Shown here piece after piece: positions 54,249 through 64,000 of a stretch of DNA of 64,000 nucleotides. The first letter of the stretch is position 1, and every line of letters starts with the position of its first letter. Under the pieces are notes generated by a model, which made no database searches, was not told where the DNA came from, and saw only the letters and a program-made list of their open reading frames with translations. The stretch is from assembly GCA_024364735.1 (NCBI GenBank), contig JAGFNQ010002307.1, forward strand, positions 180,902 to 244,901, written 5' to 3'. This stretch comes from Boesenbergia rotunda (Eukaryota; Streptophyta; Magnoliopsida; Zingiberales; Zingiberaceae). Position numbers and translations under genes: made by a program.

Positions 54249-57200
54249 ATGATTGAGGGGGAGCATCTATCAACTTGGTTCGTTGATAATGGATGCTCCA
54301 AACACATGACCAGGGATAGATCATTGTTTACCACACTTCACAAGAAAAGTAGAGGTAATGTATCATTTGGTAACAATGGTAGTCTTAAGGTCATAGGGAT
54401 AGGAGACATTCAAATATCCGAATGTCTTAGAATTTCAAATGTCCTTCTAGTCAAGGGGATGAAATTTAATCTCCTAAGTGTCAGTCAATTGTGTGACATG
54501 GGTTACACAATTGACTTCCAACCAAGTCAATGTCTAGTTAGACAACATGACACCTTGGACACGGTACTAGTAGGAGCAAGAGTAGACAATATTTATCAAG
54601 TTTCATTTAAAAGTGCTACTAATGCTTCTGCTAAGTGTTTCATGTCAAGAGAAGAAGAGTCTACCCTTTGGCACCGGAGGTTAGCACATGTTAACATGAA
54701 GAACATCCGGAAGTTGGCCAACAAGGGATTGGTTCGTGGCTTACCAAGCATCAAGTATGAGAAAGATAAACTTTGTGATGCATGTCAGATGGGTAAGCAA
54801 ACAAAATCTGCACATAAAGGTAAAAGCGCTGTAAGTACTTCCAATGCATTAGATTTACTTCATATGGATCTATTTGATTGTAGTACCATCATATCATTGA
54901 ATGGAAGTAGATATTGCTTTGTTATCATTGATGATTTTACTAGGTATACATGGACTTACTTTTTAAAATATAAGGACCAAACCTTAGATATCTTCATTTC
55001 TTTTTGTAGAAGAGTTGAAAATGAAAAATCATCAACCATTAAGACAATTAGAAGTGATCATGGAAGTGAATTTCAAAACCAAAAGTTTTTAGAATTCTGT
55101 CAAGATAGAGGCTATAAGCATGAGTTCTCTACTCCTAGAACACCACAACAAAATGGTATTGTAGAGAGGAAGAACCGTGTTTTACAAGAAGCGGCATGAA
55201 GCATGCTCAATGAGTACTCACTACCGAGTTACTTGTGGGCTGAAGCTGTAAATACAGCTTGCTATGTGCAAAATCGAGTCCTCATTCATAGGTTTCTAGG
55301 AAAGACTCCCCATGAACTTTGGTTTGGGAAACCACCTACGGTTAAACACCTTAGGGTGTTTGGTTGTAAGGTGTTCATTCTAAACACCAAGGACCACCTT
55401 GGGAAGTTCACGGCAAAGGCTGATGAAGGGATACTAGTCGGGTACTCCCTCTTTAGCAAAGCCTACCGAGTCTACAACAAGAAATCTAGATTAGTTGAAG
55501 AGTCTTCTGATGTGGTCTTTGAAGAAATTCCAAAATCAATTGACCAATCAGAAAATGTAGAAGGAGTTCAACTCGAACTTAGGAGACTAAGTTTGGAAGA
55601 AACTCCAAGTGTTGTTGATGGTGATGAGTCTGATGACGGTGAACCTAGACAACCCATTGATCAGCCGGATCTTGAGGCTGAACTTGTGTCTAGTGAACCC
55701 GTTCAAGAAGCACCACCAACTCCTAGGCAAACTAGATTAGCCTCTAGTCATCCCCAAGATCAAATTGTTGGAGACATCCATCAGGGGGTTAGAGCTAGAT
55801 CATTCTTCCGGAATGAGCAAATAAAGTTGCCTTAATTTCCGAAATTGAACCTAGGAAAATTGATGAAGCATTAAATGATCCCGATTGGATCATTGCAATG
55901 CAAGATGAACTAGGTCAATTCGAAAGGAGTCAAGTTTGGGACTTAGTCCCTAGACCCAAGAAGACCTCCATTATTGGAACCAAATGGGTCTTCAAGAACA
56001 AATTGAACCATAAGGGAGAAATCATTAGAAACAAGGCACGCTTAGTAGCCAAGGGCTACAGTCAAGTTGAAGGCCTTGATTATGATGAGACATATGCTCC
56101 TGTGGCACGATTAGAATCCATCCGATTGATGCTTGCATTTGCAGCACATCGTGGCTTCAAGCTATATCAAATGGATGTCAAGTCGGCCTTTCTGAATGGT
56201 TTGATTAGAGAAGAGGTCTACGTCGAACAACCTCCGGGGTTTGAGAGTACCGAATTTTCAAACCACGTGTTCAAGCTCAAAAAGGCACTTTATGGCCACA
56301 AACAAGCACCCCGAGCTTGGTATGAGCGGTTGTCGACATTCCTAATTGAGAAGGGCTTCGTTAGAGGTAAAATAGACCCTACACTATTTCTACGAAGAGA
56401 TGGTGACAATATTTTTGTAGCCCAAGTATATGTCGATGACATAATTTGTGGCTCAAATAATAAGGGCTATTTGAATGAATTTATTGGACACATGGAAAAT
56501 GAATTTGAGATGAGTCTAGTGGGAGAGTTGACTTTCTTCCTTGGACTCGAAATCAAGCAAACTCGTGATGGGATCCATGTGCACCAATCGAAATACACAC
56601 AAGAAATGCTTCGAAAATTCAATATAAGTGATTCAAAAGAGGTAACCACTCCTATGGCTACAAACACAAGATTAGACAATGATGAATGTGGTAAACCTGT
56701 TGATTTAACTCAATATCGAAGCATGATAGGTAGTTTGCTATACCTCACAGCTAGTCGACCTGATATTCTTTTCGCTGTGGGTATGTGCACTAGGTATCAA
56801 GTTTGTGCCAAGGAATCTCACCTAATCGCTGTTAAGCGAATTTTGAGATATCTCAAAGGCACAATTGGAGTCGGTCTATGGTACCCCCGTACCGAATCAT
56901 TTGATTTAATTGGCTATATAGATTCCGACTACGCTGGATGTAAGTTGGACCGGAAAAGCACAAGTGGGGGTTGTCAATTCTTAGGTTCGTCCTTAGTAAG
57001 TTGGTCAAGTCGGAAGCAACATTGTGTTGCTCTCTCCACGACCGAGGCAGAATATATCGCCATGGGAGAGAGTGTATCACAATTGTTGTGGATGATACAT
57101 ACTTTAGAGGACTATGGGTTGAGTTACAAGGGTGTGCAAGTGTTATGTGATAACATTAGCACAATTAACTTAACCAAGAATCCAGTCCATTATTCTAGGA

Positions 57201-57373
57201 CCAAACATATTGAAATGCGTCACCACTTCATTAGGGATTATGTAGCTAGGGGAGATATTGTACTCTCACATGTAGAGTCTAAGTCAAACCTAGCTGACAT
57301 TTTCACTAAACCACTTCCCGAGAATGAATTTAGTTTTCTAAGACGGGAGTTGGGAATGTGTCGCGCTTCATGA
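54249..57373 (+). pseudogene. pol: pol of element C, one stop and one frameshift
   Basis: In frame with gag after one TAG. Protease region WFVDNGCSKHMTRD (Asp-Asn-Gly where DSG is usual, so possibly inactive). GAG-pre-integrase LWHRRLAHVN and CDACQMGKQ. Integrase LLHMDLFD, IRSDHGSEFQNQ, TPQQNGIVERKN. A TGA interrupts at 55197-55199. A frameshift lies between about 55800 and 55860. Reverse transcriptase YAPVARLESIRLMLAF, MDVKSAFLNGLIREE, YVDDIICGS. RNase H STTEAEYIAMGE, ending LADIFTKPLPENEFSFLRRE. Otherwise full length and catalytically complete. Confidence 0.93.
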
Positions 57374-57444
57374 ATTTCAAAATGTTTTCAAACCCTTCAT
57401 GATTATTTCGAAATTGTTGGGAAACAATTGGGTACCTTTGGGGA

Positions 57445-57506
57445 CATCTCACACAAACTATAAGGGTTAACAAAACATTTTTGTTTGCTAGATATGGGGT
57501 GAGATG
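57445..57506 (+). other. Conserved stem-loop downstream of pol in element C
   Basis: Arms CATCTCAC and GTGAGATG pair perfectly. The 3' arm is preceded by TAGATATGGG, as in the gag-pol spacer copy of element A. It lies 72 bp after the pol stop. Confidence 0.75.
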
Positions 57507-57904
57507 TTAGGTTTAACTAAGTTTCTCAAAATGTCAATGCATCCCTTGAGAAATTAAGTTGACGAGATAATAATCACTGTGGTGACCAAGTATGGGGAAA
57601 ACCATTGCATAACATATGTGTATATGGCTCCATGATCATACTTGGACATTCCAATCAAGGAGACTTGATTGGAACATTGGATTTGATACAAACTTAGTTG
57701 AAATTGCTTGAATGATTGTTGATTGAGTTTGACTCCATTTAGATGGATCAAAGTGATTGTTTAAGGACTCTTGATCCTTATTCAGGGATCAATTTTAGTC
57801 ATGAGATCATGTCCAAGTTCGATAAACTTCACCAGATTTCCTTGGAAAGATTCAGAAATTCTGAAACTGAACATTTCAGTTCGTATCAGGGAGTATCAGG
57901 AACC

Positions 57905-58312
57905 CTGATCGGTCACCGGACCGATCAGGCATAGGGCTGATCGGTCCCCGGATTGATCTGGCTCCTTCCTATGGTGATCGGTCCACAGACCGATCAACGA
58001 GGCAAGCAGTGACTTTCCAAAATTTTGGCCAAGCTTACTGAGCCAGCCTGGATCGGTCCCCAGACCGATCTGGCACCCTGCTGGGACCGGTCCACAGACC
58101 GATCAGGGGGCTCACAGTAAGCCTCCCGAGTCTACTGATCTCTCCCTGATAGATCAACCGATCGATCAGGAGCTTGCCTGATCGGTCACCCGACCGATCA
58201 GGCTCGGTTCAGTCCGATCAGGCTATAGCCTGATCGGTCTGGGCGCGATCAGATCGAACGGTGATCCGTTCAGACGTATTAAATTCTGGTTGGTGGACCG
58301 ATCCATGATGGA
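57905..58312. repeat. Second GATCGGTC...GACCGATC array, 3' region of element C
   Basis: Seven or eight units with the same arms as 50929-51430 but different spacers (ACCG, CCAC, CCCC, ACCC). Some arms are worn. Intervening text such as CTCACAGTAAG-CTACTG recalls the LTR array in the same direction, so the two arrays are diverged relatives. Confidence 0.8.
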
Positions 58313-58369
58313 CCCAAATTACTAGATTAAAGTTGTCATGAGTGTGGATCCATCAGAATTTAGAAATTT

Positions 58370-61300
58370 ATAAAGTGCTGGAAACCCTTTTACAATCAAA
58401 AATATGAAAATATAATATAGGGGCCACAGGTCGTATTTTTCCAAGGGCTAGTTCAAGTTGTTCGGTTTGTGCTCGAGTGAATGTGTCGTCAATGTTTTTG
58501 GGTTTCAAATTAAATCTTGGGTTTTTGGTTTCAAATAGACAAGAAAAATGCAAGGGAAAGACAATAACAAGAAATGGAAACTTGATACTCAATATGAAAC
58601 AAACTAAGAAATGAACTAATCACATCACTTGGAGAACAAAGCTATTAATGAAATTAAATGCATGAATAAGGAAATGAAATTCAGAATTTAATGCATCAAT
58701 ATAAGCATGAGCTTATTACAGGATTGAAATGCATGAATTCTCAAACTAAACTTGATACCAAGAGAAAGGAATTCTTGTGCCGAAAGCTGCTGTAAAAAAA
58801 ATGAACTAATTACACCAAATGCAGTCTTGAATGATAGCTTGGTACAAGAAAAGCAGCATTACTCTACATGTGAAACTACTGATGCAACAAACTTGGCTTT
58901 GAAAAACTAATTGAATGCAAAATTCAGACTTAACTATTGCAGAAATGATTTTTCAAGAATTTAAGAATGAAAGTGCAGAAATGTAAATCAATTCAAACTC
59001 ATAGCAGGTAAACACAACAAATGAGATCAAGTGCTCGAAATGGCTGCAAGAATGATACACTAAATCTGCAGGAATTATCTAGCTAATTCAGAAACAACCA
59101 ATTGAAGGACAAAGTTCATGTAATTCAGAATCTGATCATGAAAATGCTGTAATAAAATGAATGCAGAATGAAAGTTCGAATGCAAGCATTAAGTAGCATT
59201 AATGAGAACTGAAACTCATACACCCAGCTGCCAAAATTCACAACTAACACTCAATTCAGAAATTTAATGGAATGATTGCAGAAATTCAGCTTAAATTGCC
59301 ATAAAGCAGATGGAAATTCTGAAAGGCTGATCGATTAAGCCTGGGGAACAAGCTATCAGTTAAGAAATCTTCAAGCGTGAATGAAGAACTTCAATCCAAA
59401 ATCTGAACAATTAGTTCAAACTAGATGCAAAGGTGAAAATGCAGGAAAACAGAAACCGTATGCAGAATGGCAGAAATGCAGACTGAATTTCAGAGCATGG
59501 AAGAAATACTATAGGGATAAAAGCAATATCTAATGCAAAACAATAGAACAAGTTGAATTAAGAAGAACTAGTGTATACTTGAGTCAAATTCTAGAAACTA
59601 CAAGCTGAAAATTCAGAAATGAACCTAGTTGCAGAAATTGAGATTGAATGGCAGATATGAAATCGATACACTACAAGCTGATGTTCAAAATCTGAAATCA
59701 ATTGCTATTAGAAGTAAACGAATTGCAATGCAAGTTCTGGAGATAAACTACATCTAGCTTAATACAAAACTCAGAAGTACTCAAAGAAGTGAAACTGAAA
59801 TGAAGCAGGGAATAAAACTGATATACAGCAGGAAGAAAAAAACTAGAATGCAGCAACAATCTGGCACACAAGCAATGAAATATGAATCAAACTGAAACCT
59901 AATCGAATTGCTCACTATCAGGCTTATATCTAGTGCTATTACAGCATTGAAACTAATTGAAACAGAACCAATCTGAAAACTAAACTTAATAAGCTGGAAA
60001 TTTCAGAAACAGGGAGAAATCTGATACGCAGCTACAACAAATTTGATACGCAAGCAAAACAATAGGAAATAAATTGAATTCAAATCCAAATGTTCACTGA
60101 TTGAATTCACTAGCTAATTACTTGCAAAATTAAAGCCTAACTGAAAACAAAACAATTCAGAAAGGAATTTACAGCTACTGATACGAGACAGAACAGAATT
60201 GAAATTACAGCAATGAAATTACAGCTATAACATAAAGAAAAGCAGTAAAAACTAAGCCTCGATCCTTCCTTGATTCAAAACCACCTTGTTCGTCACGCAA
60301 GGGCAAGCCAAGAACCNNNNNNNNNNNNNNNNNNNNNNNNNNNNNNNNNNNNNNNNNNNNNNNNNNNNNNNNNNNNNNNNNNNNNNNNNNNNNNNNNNNN
60401 NNNNNNNNNNNNNNNNNNNNNNNNNNNNNNNNNNNNNNNNNNNNNNNNNNNNNNNNNNNNNNNNNNNNNNNNNNNNNNNNNNNNNNNNNNNNNNNNNNNN
60501 NNNNNNNNNNNNNNNNNNNNNNNNNNNNNNNNNNNNNNNNNNNNNNNNNNNNNNNNNNNNNNNNNNNNNNNNNNNNNNNNNNNNNNNNNNNNNNNNNNNN
60601 NNNNNNNNNNNNNNNNNNNNNNNNNNNNNNNNNNNNNNNNNNNNNNNNNNNNNNNNNNNNNNNNNNNNNNNNNNNNNNNNNNNNNNNNNNNNNNNNNNNN
60701 NNNNNNNNNNNNNNNNNNNNNNNNNNNNNNNNNNNNNNNNNNNNNNNNNNNNNNNNNNNNNNNNNNNNNNNNNNNNNNNNNNNNNNNNNNNNNNNNNNNN
60801 NNNNNNNNNNNNNNNNNNNNNNNNNNNNNNNNNNNNNNNNNNNNAGACTTGGATGTTCAAGATATTCTTGATGCATTTTGCCCTCCTTTCAGTCCATATA
60901 ATGAAGTCCAAAGTGGAATGGAATAAGTCTTTGCAATGCCCTTCCAAAAATTTGATGAAAAAGCTCATCAACTCCTTTGTGCCAACTTTCCATCTTGTGT
61001 TGCCAATTTTTGCTCTTCTCTTTTCATTCTGATTTTTCTTTTCTTTCCTTTCTCTCTAGTAAATTCAAAATGTAGATGAGCAGATCTTCAATTCGGATGA
61101 ACTTATCTTCACTAATTCATGGTGCCAACTTGCTTCTCATTGTGCCAACTTGCTTCTTGTTTTTTTTTTTTTCAAACTTGTTTTTTTTTTTTTGGTTTTT
61201 TTTTTCAGCTGCTAACTCCACTAACTTTCCTGCAGCTACTCCTTATTTTATTAATGATGTGTTCAGCTTCTCCAAATTTTTGATCAGAATCCTTACAATC

Positions 61301-62650
61301 CAATATTCCATGAGCTTCAAATAGGTTGCTACTTGTTAGTTTAACTTGCTTTCAATTCATTTTTGTATACAATCAATTCCCCCAACTCTTTACAGTTTTC
61401 AGCTCCAGAATCTGATACCAAATAAACTTCAAACAAACTGACTAGTATCAGCTGTATCTCAATCGATTTGCTAAAAAGAATCAATGTGTTTTCCCTTTAA
61501 TTTCCAGCTCTTCCTCTTTTTCATAGCTGCATTTTTTTTCTCAACTTGCTGCCCTCCAATTTTCTGCTCTCCCGAGTTCTTGCTAGTATTTGTTTTAATC
61601 CTTGACAGCACCTTTGCATTGGTTTCAATTCAAATCAGTTCAGCATCAGTTCAGATCTGCACAAATTTTCTCCCTGTTTTGGCACCAAACATTTCTGCAT
61701 TTGCCTCAATTTTCCAGCATTTTTTTCTTCTTCTTTTTCAACTCAGACTTTAACAATGATGCTGATTTTAACTTCCCTGCTCCCAACTTCTCAATACTTA
61801 ATCCACATCATCTCTAACCCAAGTTAGTCTTACAAAATTTTGTCTCTTTTCCTTGGCACAATTTTTTTTTTCCTCTTCCATTTGTGCCATTTTTTTTCTG
61901 TTTTTTTTTTACTGCAGATTTTTTTTTTCCGTATACCATTCTTCCATTACAGATTTTTTTTTTCTTTTCAAGATTTACTTCACCTCCAATTCACACTGAA
62001 TTCCCATTAATCTTGATACCAAACTCCACTCCAATTGGCAATTTTTGGCTTCAACTCAATTAGTGAAATGAATTTTTTTCAAATGTTTCCATCACACTAT
62101 CCACTCCCCCACACTTAATCTTTTGTCCGTCTCGGGCAAAATCACATCAAAGAATATCTCCAAACAAACAAGTCCCTAGAAAGCATGGTTAGGAATAGGA
62201 AATAAGGAATGAAAATAGAATGAACATGATTTTTGCCAAGAATTGACATGGAAAGGTAAACAAATGTATTAGCCTCTATAGAAGTGATCTAAACATTGAA
62301 ATATGACTTTGAAAGAACCTAAGCAAGTTCTAGAGTACAATCACATGTATGTTTCACAAAAATAAGGCTAACCCTCACTAGGTAAAAATAATTCATCTCA
62401 AGTCCTCAATCAAGAATCCATGGCCAAGTAGTACTCAAGCATCTAAGATTTCATCATTGAGCTCAAACCCTAAGTTTTAACAACCAAATTTAATTTGTTT
62501 TCAAAAGACTCTAAATTGCTATGAGAATAACCTAAAGGGATACATTTATTCCTACTCATGAAGAAAAAGTGCCAAAAGACATAAAATGACATTTATAATG
62601 CCTATTTATTAATTCTACTCTACTCATGCATTTATTAGCAAGAATTTATT
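58370..62650 (-). other. Non-coding AT-rich region, probably 3' interior of the minus-strand Athila-like element
   Basis: No gene supported. Plus-strand text is full of AATTCAGAAATG and ATGCAGAA words. The right part (61030-62060) has long T runs. A short minus frame at 58592-58368 has a coding-like piece, DDTFTRAQTEQLELALGKI, recalling retroelement gag/pol linkers, but it is isolated. No LTR border, primer site or purine tract could be fixed. The sequence is interrupted by an assembly gap. Confidence 0.5.
60317..60844. other. Assembly gap (528 N)
   Basis: Run of N. ORFs drawn through it are meaningless. Confidence 0.99.
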
Positions 62651-64000
62651 TCAAAAGAAAATTCTACTTCTAGCAAGCATAAAGAGGAAAATGGCAATGA
62701 AAGAAAACGCAAGAAAAAATAAACTCCCTTTTATTTCTGGCGGTCGGAGTCTATCAAGGAATAATCTCCATCTGGGTAGTGGGGAAGTAGGAGTGGCTAA
62801 AAATAATTCCTTTATTTGCTCAATTTTATTTTGCTTCACTCCCCCACACTTATTCTTCACAATAAAATGTCCAGGTGGCCGAAGTTGATTTAAGTACAAT
62901 AACCACTTCTGAGGTGGAGTGATGTAAGTCAAAGCAAGTTCATCTCCTCCCTCTTTATTCTTTTTGAAAAATCTTCCAGGTGGTTGAAGACTGTCTAGAT
63001 GTAGAACCCACTCAAGAAACCTCTGGGACCCTGCAAAACCATGTAAAACCTTCCTCAAGCGTGCAGGGTAAGATAAAAATGCAATATCATCAATCTCTAC
63101 ATAACATGTATCTAAAAATGCATCACATCCAATAAAGTCAATTTTGGGTACCTCAATGAATTTCTCACAAGCATATTCTACATGAGGTATATCAAGAAAA
63201 ATCTCACAATCTATAAAATCAATCTCAGGCACTTCTAACAGTTTGTCACATTCAATTTCAGCATAAGAGATAGCCAGAGATTCTTCACAATAAACAATTT
63301 CAATTTCAGGCTCTGAAAATTTTTCAAAATCAATTTTAGCATAATCTGTCTCAAGAATATCATAACAATGCATAACATCAAGTCTGGGCACCTCTAAAGA
63401 ATTTCCACAATTATTCTTCACAAATGATGTATCAAAACATTCTTCACATGCAAATCTAGACATCTCCCTGAAATTCTCTAAAGGAAAAGAAGAAATACTT
63501 ACCTGATCGGGATGAAAAATGTCTATTGGGTCTACAAGAAATACCTCCATCTCTGGCTCAAAATCTGGTGAATAATCAACTGAAAAAGGTGATCCTTGGG
63601 TACTTGCTCCAAACATGCAAGTCCCTACATTTTCTGGAAATGGTGGTGGTCCCTGGGGCTCTGTGCAATCCCCTACACCTATAGAATAATCTCCTGTGCA
63701 TGCCTCCTGAGTAATCTCTGCAACAACATTATTAAAAAGAATAGGGCTATCAAAAACAATATCATCACAAAATACAAAACAAGAAAAATCAGATGAATCC
63801 TCCTCTGAAACCAACTCTCCTCTCACTATGTCAAAAATACCATCATCAGAAATGAATGGTGCCCCAGCAGTCTCATCTACGGTGTCTATGCTCAGAATAG
63901 AACTATTTCCCTGAGGGTCCTTCATGGCGTCGAAAATGCTAAACTGGACTACTGTGTCTCCCACCTCCATCGAAAGGGTGCCAGCATATACATCAATTTT
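62651..64000 (-). CDS. Athila-type protease tail fused to Cys-repeat and membrane region (partial, at least 449 aa)
   Basis: Open to the window edge, with no stop; the first in-frame Met is at 63970. The N-terminal part (KIDVYAGTLS, VVQFSIFDAMKDP, SIGVGDCTEPQGPP) matches the protease-to-RT linker of the Athila-like element at 18290-18600. Reverse transcriptase does not follow. Numbering from Met 63970, residues about 178-295 form four and a half Cys-led repeats of 24-27 residues (CEESLAISYAEIECDKLLEV, CEIFLDIPHVEYACEKFIEV). Residues 321-411 carry three W-x-L-x-L-x-x-L-x-PP motifs, two of them followed by KNK-GG. Residues about 416-433 are a hydrophobic membrane segment (SLFFLAFSFIAIFLFMLA) just before the stop. 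No stop or frameshift in 1.35 kb suggests recent or maintained coding capacity. The function of the new part is unknown. Confidence 0.75.
   Translation of the reverse strand, partial: KIDVYAGTLSMEVGDTVVQFSIFDAMKDPQGNSSILSIDTVDETAGAPFISDDGIFDIVRGELVSEEDSSDFSCFVFCDDIVFDSPILFNNVVAEITQEACTGDYSIGVGDCTEPQGPPPFPENVGTCMFGASTQGSPFSVDYSPDFEPEMEVFLVDPIDIFHPDQVSISSFPLENFREMSRFACEECFDTSFVKNNCGNSLEVPRLDVMHCYDILETDYAKIDFEKFSEPEIEIVYCEESLAISYAEIECDKLLEVPEIDFIDCEIFLDIPHVEYACEKFIEVPKIDFIGCDAFLDTCYVEIDDIAFLSYPARLRKVLHGFAGSQRFLEWVLHLDSLQPPGRFFKKNKEGGDELALTYITPPQKWLLYLNQLRPPGHFIVKNKCGGVKQNKIEQIKELFLATPTSPLPRWRLFLDRLRPPEIKGSLFFLAFSFIAIFLFMLARSRIFF

Larger units (their letters stand above)
50551..58360 (+). mobile_element. 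SIRE-like Ty1/copia retrotransposon C, nearly intact coding, 3' LTR missing
   Basis: 5' LTR 50551-52474, primer site, intact gag, pol with only one stop and one frameshift, and a 3' non-coding region with a stem-loop and palindrome array. Nothing like the LTR start TGTTGATGTAG follows, so the 3' LTR is lost; the right border near 58360 is approximate. It is inserted in the family-B LTR and is the youngest-looking autonomous-type element here. Confidence 0.9.

Noticed and set aside
57905..58312. 3' LTR of element C
   Set aside because: It shares palindrome arms and some text with the 5' LTR, but the LTR start, the CCTAGC hairpins and the LTR end are all missing.
60205..61032. Several ORFs of 218-248 aa crossing 60317-60844
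   Set aside because: They consist almost entirely of unknown residues from the N gap.

Overview
This is plant nuclear DNA and almost entirely repetitive. Evidence for a plant: LTR retrotransposons with tRNA-Met-type (TGGTATCAGAGC) and Athila-type (GCGCCGTTGCCGGGGA) primer-binding sites, plant-type chromovirus and Athila gag/pol proteins, and plant telomere-type TTTAGGG repeats. The density of nested elements suggests a large-genome angiosperm. I cannot name the species. Only one short ORF (23256-23528, minus) looks like a resident host gene.

Layout. 1-8262: 3' part of a Ty3/gypsy chromovirus pol (RNase H, integrase, chromodomain, LTR start), interrupted by a solo LTR of family S (762-2169, TSD ATGCT) and by a complete gag-only LTR element E (2883-7862, TSD CTTAT, minus). 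8263-9855: solo LTR F, flanked by gypsy pieces in opposite orientations. 9961-19517: 5' part of an Athila-like Ty3/gypsy element, split by a PIF/Harbinger-type MITE (14251-17970, TSD TTA) that itself contains a 3-kb element with 38-bp inverted ends. 19518-25742: low-repeat stretch with a decayed gypsy protease, the 90-aa host-like ORF and a degenerate tandem array. 25743-33322: degenerate LTR, then copia element G, whose 5' LTR carries a large fold-back with telomeric repeats at its centre. 33323-38300: family-B LTR in minus orientation (with solo LTR S nested inside) and the remnant interior of element D. 38640-39567: AT-rich tandem repeats and an unidentified decayed coding region. 39784-49585: SIRE-like copia element A, with an E-type solo LTR in its gag. 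Its 3' LTR is broken by a family-B LTR, which is broken in turn by copia element C (50551-58360: intact gag, nearly intact pol, no 3' LTR). 58370-64000: AT-rich sequence with a 528-base N gap, then a long minus-strand ORF open at the window edge. That ORF is an Athila-type protease tail fused to novel Cys repeats, W/RPP repeats and a membrane segment.

The most unusual signal is structural, not genic. LTRs of several families carry arrays of small hairpins whose stems change sequence while pairing is kept and whose loops stay nearly constant. One version is nearly identical in the LTR of copia C and in the interior of the gag-only element E. A separate 60-70-nt stem-loop occurs four times in the SIRE-like elements A, C and D with compensating stem changes. 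Palindromic words also cluster upstream of the TATA box in several LTR families. All of this was read by eye. No database search, folding calculation or alignment was run.
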